Origin: a virus
Length of the DNA: 29,575 nucleotides
Direction: 5' to 3' (one strand)
Virus record (IMG/VR): IMGVR_UViG_3300025316_000391
Location: 1 to 29,575 of that record
The notes beneath the pieces were generated by a model that did not search any database, was not told the origin of the DNA, and was given only the letters and a program-made list of their open reading frames with translations. The position numbers were made by a program, and so were the translations under genes. Positions 22,092 through 28,667 of the stretch are shown piece after piece (the stretch's first letter is position 1; every line of letters starts with the position of its first letter).

Positions 22092-25000
22092 ATGGCAAAC
22101 GAAATCATAGCGCCGATCACCCTGATTCAGAACCGGATCACCGCGCCGATCACACTCGGCGGACCGCCCGGCAGCGCCGCGACCGTCACCCTCGGGACGA
22201 TCAGCACCGGGGCACCAGGAAGTCCGGTCATCATCACCAATTCCGGCACCATCCATGAGGCGGTGTGGAACATCACCATTCCCCGTGGAGCGACCGGAAA
22301 CCCCGGACCCGCGAACACCCTGAGCATCGGCTCCGTGACGGGCGGCACGACGGCATCGGCCACGCTGACCGGAACGTCGCCGAACCAGACGCTCAACCTT
22401 GTGCTGCCGCAGGGTGGCAAAGGTGATAAGGGGGACAAAGGGGACAAAGGTGCGGACTCCACGGTTCCCGGTCCCCAAGGCAATACCGGCCCCGGCGTCC
22501 CGGCCGGCGGAACCACCGGGCAGGTTCTCGCAAAGAACTCCGGCACGTCACCGGACACGCACTGGATCAGCCTCGGCAGCGCATCGCTGGCGAACACCGG
22601 GGACTTCGCTCCTGCGGCGACAGCCACAACGGTGAACGCGGCGACGGTAATCCCAACCGTGAACACGCTGATGGAGCGCGATTCCTCGGGCGGAACCAAT
22701 GTCATCTATCTTGCGGCGTGGCAGCAGATAACGATAGGGAGCGGCATATCCCAACCATCTCCGATCACAGCGCAGCTTTGCCTATATCATGCCGCATCCG
22801 ATTACATGATGCTTGTCCAACCGGCAACCCTCACAGACAATCAAGCGCTCACACTGCCGGATAAAACGGGGACCGTCGCGATAACAACGGACATCCCGTC
22901 ATTAGGCACGATCAAGACCGCACTCTCCACTGGCGGCAGCAACGCCATGGTGGCGGGCGACATTGGAGCGGCAACAGCCGCCCAAGGCACCGACGAGCGT
23001 GTCCCGACCGCCGCAGGGCTGACAACCAAGTTCTCGACGAGCAAAGCCACCATCGCGGACGGCGACGGATTCGCCATTTTCGATTCCGAGGCCACCCCGA
23101 CAGCGAACATCCCGAAAAAGACGCTCTGGAGCACGATCAGGAGCAAGCTCGATGGACTCTACGCCGCCATCGGTGATAAGTTCCCCGGATTCGGCACCAC
23201 CGCAGGAACCGCGTTGGAAGCTACCACGGCACATGTTGCGGCGCTTACGGATTCGCGTCCCGCATCAGATGTTTATTCGTGGGCTAAGGCAGCAACAAAG
23301 CCGAGTTATAACGCGTCGGAAGTAAACGCCGCCCCCTCGACCACGGTTAGCTTTCCTGGCTTCGGAACCACTCACACCACGGCGGCATACGGGGATCACT
23401 CCCACGGCAACATCACCAACGCGGGAGCCATCGGTAGCGCGACCGGACTGCCGGTCATCACCACGACTAGCGGCGTTTTAACAACGGGAAGTTTCGGAGC
23501 GACAGCCGGGACATTCGCGCAGGGGAATGACTCGCGGATCGTTTTGGGTGGAACGTCCGCCCAGGTGCCCTATGCGCAAGCCATACTCGGGACGGGGACA
23601 GCCGCCGTGCAATACGTCGCAAAGGCTCCATGGGTTGCGGGGCAATCGGTTTCCATACGGCACAAGGATCCGGAAGGTCCGAAAATCAGCGTGTCAGATG
23701 GCATTATCGCAGTCGGCATCAATGCGTCTTACTGGGGCGGGACGGCACCGACATCCGACCAGGTGGCCGCTGCGGTCAACGCGGATTCCGCCGCCTCCGC
23801 GTTGGTGACCGCGTATGGATCGGGGAGCGGAACGGTCCTTTTCGCGATTACAACCCAGCTGCTTCTCGGCGTTGATCCGCTTACGCCGGAAAACATCGCC
23901 GCTGCCAGCCGCCGGGAAATAAAATATGGTAATTTTACCGCTGCCGCTTATGGCAGATATTCCACGGCGAATGCGAGCGTAACCGTAACCGATCCGCCAA
24001 CCGGCAATCTCGGGGAGTCCTATGATGTCCTGTCCACCATCACGGGGGTCACCATCGGAGGAGTGTATTACAATCCATCGCAGTGCCCTGTTTATCGCTA
24101 TTGCTCGGATAATCTTGGCCCCGTCTGGACCACGCTGCCGCCACCCACACCCGCCTATCTGGGCGCGGCTCTTGCGATAGAAACGAAAACCGCCCAGTTT
24201 ACAGCGGTTGTCGGAGGCCGGTATATCACCGAACCAACAGTTCCGGCAAGTGCGGTGTGCGTGTCCCATCCCACCACGCGAATCGATGGGAGCGCTTTGG
24301 TCAAGGGCGATTCCTACGAAGTCTGGATCGGAAGCGGAACGGTGTTGTTTGACGGCAATGCCACGCTTTATGGAGCTTCCCGATGGTCTATCCGCTGCCG
24401 ATATACCGGCGCGACATGGTCGGTTCCCGCGCCAACATCGACCGACCTGATAACCGCCAACGGAGGAATCACGATTGCGGGCGCGACCACGTGGAACCAA
24501 GGCGCGACGTTCAGTTTCTATTCATCCACCGAGCAACAGGCGTTCCGAATCGCGTCGGGATCGGCTGCGTCGGCAGACATAAACAGCGCGACTTATATCC
24601 GGTTGCAGGAAGTGAAAATGTCACTCGGCGCGCTCCAAGGTATCAAGACATGGATGGCGTCAGCCTCATATTCGGTGTTCATTCCAAGCGGACAGACTGC
24701 CGGGCAGATTCCTTACTTGTTTCGCTACAATTCGGCGGATTATCCGACCGTGAACGAGCGCACGACGAAAATGCGTGTCAAGGCGGATGTTCATTGCAAT
24801 GAAACCGCACCGGGAGCGAGTTTCGCATTCGGACTTTATGAGATTACACGGCCTAGCTCGTCTGCCGGTGGATCGGGCAACATCGTCTTCAATATCGGCA
24901 ATGTGGTTGCCGGATCAACCACCGGAACCGTGACCACTCCGGCGGCGAGATCGTCAACCGGGGTCATCGGGTCCGATTTTGATGTCAGCAACTTGACGGA

Positions 25001-25100
25001 CGGACATTATTACTGCCTGTGCATGGTCACGTCAGGAGCCAGCACCGCAACAAATTCATACACCGCTTTCAACATCGAACTCCAAATGCGCAACTATTAA
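22092..25100 (+). CDS. Tail fibre protein with collagen-like segment
   Basis: A 1002-aa fibre. N-terminal residues 1-106 are small beta modules with PRGATGNPGPANT typical of fibre shafts. Residues 107-139 are collagen-like Gly-x-y repeats (GGKGDKGDKGDKGAD, then GPQGNTGPG), followed by GGTTGQVLAKNSGTSPDTHW, a motif widely seen in tail fibres. The middle (about 220-500) is a Gly/Ala/Thr shaft containing FPGFGTT twice (374 and 417 region). Two homologous tip modules occur at about 612-690 and 700-780 (FTAAAYGRYSTANASV and FTAVVGGRYITEPTV). The last about 180 residues look like a beta-sandwich tip with aromatic residues, the likely receptor-binding end. No intramolecular chaperone motif is recognised. 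Confidence 0.85.
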   Translation: MANEIIAPITLIQNRITAPITLGGPPGSAATVTLGTISTGAPGSPVIITNSGTIHEAVWNITIPRGATGNPGPANTLSIGSVTGGTTASATLTGTSPNQTLNLVLPQGGKGDKGDKGDKGADSTVPGPQGNTGPGVPAGGTTGQVLAKNSGTSPDTHWISLGSASLANTGDFAPAATATTVNAATVIPTVNTLMERDSSGGTNVIYLAAWQQITIGSGISQPSPITAQLCLYHAASDYMMLVQPATLTDNQALTLPDKTGTVAITTDIPSLGTIKTALSTGGSNAMVAGDIGAATAAQGTDERVPTAAGLTTKFSTSKATIADGDGFAIFDSEATPTANIPKKTLWSTIRSKLDGLYAAIGDKFPGFGTTAGTALEATTAHVAALTDSRPASDVYSWAKAATKPSYNASEVNAAPSTTVSFPGFGTTHTTAAYGDHSHGNITNAGAIGSATGLPVITTTSGVLTTGSFGATAGTFAQGNDSRIVLGGTSAQVPYAQAILGTGTAAVQYVAKAPWVAGQSVSIRHKDPEGPKISVSDGIIAVGINASYWGGTAPTSDQVAAAVNADSAASALVTAYGSGSGTVLFAITTQLLLGVDPLTPENIAAASRREIKYGNFTAAAYGRYSTANASVTVTDPPTGNLGESYDVLSTITGVTIGGVYYNPSQCPVYRYCSDNLGPVWTTLPPPTPAYLGAALAIETKTAQFTAVVGGRYITEPTVPASAVCVSHPTTRIDGSALVKGDSYEVWIGSGTVLFDGNATLYGASRWSIRCRYTGATWSVPAPTSTDLITANGGITIAGATTWNQGATFSFYSSTEQQAFRIASGSAASADINSATYIRLQEVKMSLGALQGIKTWMASASYSVFIPSGQTAGQIPYLFRYNSADYPTVNERTTKMRVKADVHCNETAPGASFAFGLYEITRPSSSAGGSGNIVFNIGNVVAGSTTGTVTTPAARSSTGVIGSDFDVSNLTDGHYYCLCMVTSGASTATNSYTAFNIELQMRNY

Positions 25101-25105
25101 CCGCC

Positions 25106-25486
25106 ATGCAAAACGACATTCTGCCACCTTTAACCACCGTCCAGCAATGGATCGAAGCCACCCGCAGCCGTATGACATCTATCGGGCAGCACGCTGGCAA
25201 TATCATCGGCTTCCTGCAATCCGGTTTTGACGATCTCTGGCAACGGCCCGACGAGGAAATCAACGCTATTTTCACTTTTCTCGGGGCGGAAAAAACCATC
25301 TCAATGCTCACGCTGCATTACAACCTTCCGTGGAGACTCCCGCCGAACCCGCGCCTGTTGACCCGCCCGCAGCCGGCACGCCACCCGAAGAAACTCCGCC
25401 CGCATGACACCGGAAAATCAAGACCTGATATTTTGGGGCTTATGGTTCGTCGCTGTTGCCACATGTCTCTCATGTATGATAATTAA
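25106..25486 (+). CDS. Hypothetical protein, probable -1 frameshift near its middle
   Basis: Starting at MQNDILPPL, the first about 64 residues look real: helical, with QQWIEATRSRMTSIG and FDDLWQRPDEEINAIF. After the A6 run at 25290-25295 the in-frame product (to 25486) becomes rich in Arg, Pro and His and looks non-coding. The frame one base back reads into VETPAEPAPVDPPAAGTP and stops at 25405-25407, exactly overlapping the next small gene by ATGA. The true product may therefore be about 100 aa ending at 25407. The cause could be ribosomal slippage, a mutation or a base missing in the assembly. No function is recognised. It is the first gene of the lysis-type cassette. Confidence 0.55.
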   Translation: MQNDILPPLTTVQQWIEATRSRMTSIGQHAGNIIGFLQSGFDDLWQRPDEEINAIFTFLGAEKTISMLTLHYNLPWRLPPNPRLLTRPQPARHPKKLRPHDTGKSRPDILGLMVRRCCHMSLMYDN

Positions 25487-25496
25487 TCTCCGATGA
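25404..25496 (+). CDS. 30-aa single-helix membrane protein
   Basis: A 30-residue frame beginning MTPENQDLIFWG, with one strong hydrophobic helix (about 8-28, including LWFVAVATCLSC) and a short C-terminal NLR. Its ATG overlaps the -1-frame stop of the preceding gene (25404-25407) and its stop overlaps the start of the spanin-like gene (25493-25496). This double four-base overlap fits the pattern of the whole cassette. It could be a small holin-type or other inner-membrane lysis protein. Confidence 0.5.
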   Translation: MTPENQDLIFWGLWFVAVATCLSCMIINLR

Positions 25497-26191
25497 AATA
25501 CCTCACCGCCATCGCCATCCTGCTATCCGCGTGCGCCCCGAAAGGCGCATACCCGCTGCCCGCTCCGGTCGTCAAGCAGCCGCCGATTGCCGCGCCTATC
25601 CAGCTTGTTGCCGCGTCGAATCACCAGACCGAGCTTGTCGCCGTGAAGTTGCAAACCCAGGTCGCCACGCTGCAAGACGCCACCAAGCTGCTATGCGACG
25701 AAATGGAAAAGGGTGAGGCCGAGGCGGACAAGCTGAGGGTGCAGAAATCCGCCACCGAGTCGCAGTTGAATTCGATGGCGCAGCTCTGGCAGGAGGCGAC
25801 CAAGCGCACCACCGGCCTGATAGCCGATAACGTCGCGATCCGGTCCACGCTCGACGAAATGCGCGAGACGATCACCGAAACCGGTAACCGCCTGATGGCT
25901 GCGGAAGCGGCGGGCGAATTGAAAGACCGGGAAGTCGCGGACGTGCGGAAGCAAGAGGCGTCGCTCGAGAAGCAATACCTCGAAAAGTCCAAGGAATCAT
26001 CCGACAAGGACAAGGCCATCAAGTCCAGGGACGCGGAGATCGCTAAAATGAAGCCGGTCTATCACGCGTGGCTGTGGATCAAGTGGGGATCAATCGGGAT
26101 CGTCGCCGCATGGCTCGTCATTCAAATCCTGGTCCTGGCAGGCAAATTCACCGTCCCGCCACCGTTCAACATACTTTTCAAAGTGTTATGA
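25493..26191 (+). CDS. Candidate unimolecular spanin (lipoprotein with C-terminal membrane anchor)
   Basis: A 232-aa protein. The N-terminus MKYLTAIAILLSAC is a lipoprotein signal with lipobox L-S-A-Cys14. Residues about 40-185 are almost entirely charged coiled-coil helix. Residues about 198-216 (WGSIGIVAAWLVIQILVLAG) form one membrane helix, then a short tail. A lipid anchor for the outer membrane plus a C-terminal inner-membrane helix is the topology of unimolecular spanins such as T1 gp11, which fuse the membranes at the end of lysis. It is longer than T1 gp11, and its coiled coil is atypical for that class. Position in the cassette with an amidase supports the role. Confidence 0.6.
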   Translation: MKYLTAIAILLSACAPKGAYPLPAPVVKQPPIAAPIQLVAASNHQTELVAVKLQTQVATLQDATKLLCDEMEKGEAEADKLRVQKSATESQLNSMAQLWQEATKRTTGLIADNVAIRSTLDEMRETITETGNRLMAAEAAGELKDREVADVRKQEASLEKQYLEKSKESSDKDKAIKSRDAEIAKMKPVYHAWLWIKWGSIGIVAAWLVIQILVLAGKFTVPPPFNILFKVL

Positions 26192-26703
26192 CAGACAAGC
26201 ACGAGCACGAGGTTGATGACTTCATGGGCAAAAGCGAAAGCGACAGGGGGCTTTTGTGGATGGCCATCGAAAGCCTTGGAGTGAAGTTCATCTGCGCCGT
26301 CTGCGCCGCGTTGCTCGCTTGGCTTATCTTTCTAACATTCTCGCATTACGAGGACAAGGAGCGGATGACCGCGCACGAGTCAGCCGACCAGACGCGCAAC
26401 CTGATGACACAACAGTCGGGATCGGATTTGAAGGCCGAGCTTCTCGCGGCGATCAATTCATCCGGCGACAAGTATCTGGTAAGAATCAATGGACAGGGAG
26501 AGGAACTTGCGGCGCTGAAAACCGGGCTGAACGACGTGAAGGAGCGCATGAACGCCCAGGCTCAAATCGCGATGCGCAACAACGAGCTTTTGACGGATGC
26601 CACCGCTAAACTATCAGTCGCGCTTGACGACGCCAAGAAGGACCGGGCCGCGAACGAGCGGCGGGACATCGAGATTGAGAACCTGAAACGCAAACGGCAA
26701 TGA
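26188..26703 (+). CDS. Single-pass membrane protein with coiled-coil domain
   Basis: A 171-aa protein with an acidic N-terminus (about 1-28), a membrane helix at about 31-51 (GVKFICAVCAALLAWLIFLT), and a long charged coiled coil to the end. The predicted topology is N-in with a periplasmic coiled coil, like an inner-membrane spanin subunit or a lysis regulator. Its ATG overlaps the spanin-like stop. If the preceding gene is not a unimolecular spanin, these two could form a two-component pair. No family name is supported. Confidence 0.65.
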   Translation: MTDKHEHEVDDFMGKSESDRGLLWMAIESLGVKFICAVCAALLAWLIFLTFSHYEDKERMTAHESADQTRNLMTQQSGSDLKAELLAAINSSGDKYLVRINGQGEELAALKTGLNDVKERMNAQAQIAMRNNELLTDATAKLSVALDDAKKDRAANERRDIEIENLKRKRQ

Positions 26704-27032
26704 AATCTCCGCCAGCCAAGAAGCGCGTCCGCAAGCCGAAAGCGGCGCCTATCGCTCCGCCGGAACCAAGCCGCATCGCATTCGCCGTCGCCCGCTGGAT
26801 TCTCAGGATCGAAACCGCCGGCCGGTGGATCGTGGCCAAGGCGCGGCAGGTCGGGCCATGGATCCTCGCCCGCTCTCTGGAAAATTCGACCTGGCGGGGA
26901 ATCATCGCCCTAACCGGCTCGTGCGCGTCTTTCCTGAACCCGCATTTCCGCGTCGAGATTCTCGCTTTCGCAATCGGCGCAATCGGATTTCTGAACGCCG
27001 TCCACAACACCACCGACCCGCCCAAACCATGA
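26700..27032 (+). CDS. Putative holin-like membrane protein
   Basis: A 110-aa protein with a basic, Pro-rich N-terminus (about 1-24), an amphipathic stretch (about 25-62, many Arg and Trp) and two hydrophobic helices at about 66-80 (TWRGIIALTGSCASFL) and 85-101 (VEILAFAIGAIGFLNAV). The pattern TWRGIIAL followed by a second helix ending in GFLNAV resembles small phage holins of the type with two membrane segments. A holin would permeabilise the inner membrane and release the amidase encoded downstream. The assignment rests on helix pattern and cassette position only. Confidence 0.5.
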   Translation: MKSPPAKKRVRKPKAAPIAPPEPSRIAFAVARWILRIETAGRWIVAKARQVGPWILARSLENSTWRGIIALTGSCASFLNPHFRVEILAFAIGAIGFLNAVHNTTDPPKP

Positions 27033-27169
27033 CATCCCGCAGCGAAGCGCTCGCCCTCGCCGCCCATATCCGGCAGCCCGGAGAAACCCATGCCGAGGCT
27101 TTGAAGCGGGCCGTGGAAATCATCACCGCGAAGCGCAAACCATCTCCCAAACCGAAACTAACAAAATGA
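27029..27169 (+). CDS. Hypothetical 46-aa basic protein
   Basis: A 46-aa frame starting MTSRSEALALAA, with two short helices (SEALALAAHI, HAEALKRAVEIITA) and a Lys/Pro-rich tail. Both ends show the four-base overlaps (27029-27032 and 27166-27169) found throughout the cassette, which is the main support for translation. No family is recognised. Confidence 0.55.
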   Translation: MTSRSEALALAAHIRQPGETHAEALKRAVEIITAKRKPSPKPKLTK

Positions 27170-27486
27170 ACATCAGAACCATACTGTCAGACATCTCCGC
27201 CGAGATCCGCGATCTGGAAAAGAAGTCCCTCGAAGCCGGTCAATTCATCGAAGCGGCAATCCATGAATATTGGGCCAAGCACATCGAGGCCAAGATCGCC
27301 GCGCTGCCAAAAGAACTGGAAGCCATCCCCGGCGAGATCGTCGCGGAAGCCGAGGCGCTGCCCGGTCAGGTGGTCCACTCCGCCTACGCTGTGGCTCAGG
27401 CCGCCGAACACCTCGCCGGGAATGCCGTCGCGGAAGTGGAAGAACTCGCTGGCGAAGTCGAAACCGAGGTCGGAAAAATCCTGTGA
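27166..27486 (+). CDS. Hypothetical helical protein, 106 aa
   Basis: An Ala/Glu-rich, almost wholly helical protein. The N-terminal third (ILSDISAEIRDLEKKSLEAG) and the remainder (repeated LPxELEAIPGEIVAEAEALPG and AVAEVEELAGEVETEVG) look like amphipathic or coiled helices with regular Gly/Pro breaks. There is no signal or membrane segment. It overlaps both neighbours by four bases. Low-complexity helical phage proteins of this type lack a defined function. Confidence 0.6.
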   Translation: MNIRTILSDISAEIRDLEKKSLEAGQFIEAAIHEYWAKHIEAKIAALPKELEAIPGEIVAEAEALPGQVVHSAYAVAQAAEHLAGNAVAEVEELAGEVETEVGKIL

Positions 27487-27578
27487 AAATCAACATCGAC
27501 GGCGTGATGGTGTTCGCATGGGCGGCATTCGTCCTGGTCCTTATCGCGCTCTACATACTCCACAGAACGCACCCATGA
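27483..27578 (+). CDS. 31-aa single-helix membrane protein (GTG start)
   Basis: The frame starts with GTG at 27483, overlapping the preceding stop (GTGA), and ends at a stop overlapping the next ATG (27575-27578). The 31-residue product has one membrane helix (about 9-26, VMVFAWAAFVLVLIALYILH) and a short basic tail. With 25404-25496 it is the second tiny one-helix protein in this cassette. Confidence 0.5.
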   Translation: MKINIDGVMVFAWAAFVLVLIALYILHRTHP

Positions 27579-28051
27579 ACACGCTCGGAACCATCGAAAA
27601 TTGCAGCATCGTCGAACTCGACAACGGCGCGGTCACCTGGACCGGACACGCCCGCATCGACGACGACGGATCTGATAACCGCTTCGGAGATCCCGACTGG
27701 CAGCAGGGCACCAGCCTTGTCCACAACGGGAAGCCGGTTGACGCGGAATCGGTCGCCTACATCGTCGTGCCTCCACTCATCCTGATGGCCGTCCATGGAG
27801 TCGTACTTGGCTGCCAGGCGCATTGCGTCAACCACGCGAACGGGATGGAGTGTGACGCCGTGGTGGCCGACGTGGGACCGCACGCGAAGATCGGGGAAAT
27901 GTCATGCCAGTGCGCCCGCGACCTCGGCATGAGCGGCAACCCGAACACGGGCGGCACCGATGACAACGTGATCGAGTACGTGATCTTTCCCGGCCAACCC
28001 GCAACCGTCAAAGGCGAGACATTTTCACTCCAACCCTACCGCCAATCATGA
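27575..28051 (+). CDS. GH75 chitosanase-like domain protein
   Basis: A 158-aa protein that resembles the core of glycoside hydrolase family 75 (fungal/bacterial chitosanase fold). Shared landmarks are ARIDDDGSDNRFGDPDWQ, SLVHNGKPVDAESVAYIVVP, then VVADVGPHAKIGEMS, and a terminal GGTDDN segment with YVIFPGQPA. Asp99 and Glu108 are nine residues apart, the same spacing as the catalytic pair (Asp160 and Glu169) reported for the Aspergillus fumigatus enzyme. Extra Cys residues (80, 84, 93, 111, 113) suggest disulfides or metal binding. No secretion signal is present. Placed directly before the amidase and overlapping it by four bases, it could cut a cell-wall or envelope glycan during lysis. The substrate is unknown. 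Confidence 0.65.
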   Translation: MNTLGTIENCSIVELDNGAVTWTGHARIDDDGSDNRFGDPDWQQGTSLVHNGKPVDAESVAYIVVPPLILMAVHGVVLGCQAHCVNHANGMECDAVVADVGPHAKIGEMSCQCARDLGMSGNPNTGGTDDNVIEYVIFPGQPATVKGETFSLQPYRQS

Positions 28052-28617
28052 AATTCGCACTCTGTGTAGGACATTCCCGCTCAATCCACGGACAACCCGA
28101 CGGTGGGGCCGTCTCATGGGATGGCCACGAAAACGAATGGACGTTCAACAACGATCTTGCGCTACTGGTTGCCGACAAGCTCTCCGCAAGAGGACTCGAA
28201 TCATTCATCCTCAACCGCTACGATGGCGACTCCTACCCTGCCGCAATGGCATGGATGGCAAAGCAAATCGACGCCGCCGGATGCAACGCCGGAATAGAAC
28301 TCCACTTCAACGACGCGGAGCCTCCCGCGCACGGCCATGAGGTGCTGTGCTGCCAAGGCAGCGTCAAAGGGAAGATTTTCGGAGCGTTCATCGACCAGCG
28401 TACAAATGCCAACTTCGGCAACGCGGATCGCGGCGTACACGAACTCGGTCCCGATGATAGGGGCTATGCCGCCGTGCATGATCCCGCCGCCGTGATGCTG
28501 ATCTATGAACCTGGATTCGGCAGCAACCGGGAGGATTGGGCGATGATGACCAGCCGTGCCGATGACATCGCCGAATCCATCGCCGAAGGTTGCCAGGACT
28601 ACGCCATGAACGCGTAA
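28048..28617 (+). CDS. N-acetylmuramoyl-L-alanine amidase (endolysin)
   Basis: A 189-aa Amidase_3-type zinc enzyme. Zinc ligands fit His9 (VGHSR), Glu30 (NEWTFNNDLA) and His86 (ELHFNDA). The catalytic Glu is Glu154 in IYEPGFGSN. The order, spacing and length match phage and cell-wall amidases that cut between muramic acid and L-Ala. No signal peptide is seen, so release through a holin is expected. The protein ends the cassette of overlapping lysis-type genes; the following gene has its own late octamer. Confidence 0.88.
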   Translation: MKFALCVGHSRSIHGQPDGGAVSWDGHENEWTFNNDLALLVADKLSARGLESFILNRYDGDSYPAAMAWMAKQIDAAGCNAGIELHFNDAEPPAHGHEVLCCQGSVKGKIFGAFIDQRTNANFGNADRGVHELGPDDRGYAAVHDPAAVMLIYEPGFGSNREDWAMMTSRADDIAESIAEGCQDYAMNA

Positions 28618-28620
28618 CGG

Positions 28621-28658
28621 TTGCGCCCCTTCATGGCCTCGCCTGATGGTCGCTAGGT
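28621..28658 (+). promoter_or_regulatory. Late-element octamer upstream of the scaffold-like gene
   Basis: TTGCGCCC at 28621-28628 lies 47 bases before ATG 28668. CTGATG (28643-28648) and TAGGTT (28654-28659) follow, in the same order as near the portal copy. It starts four bases after the amidase stop. Confidence 0.5.
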
Positions 28659-28667
28659 TCCGTGCCG

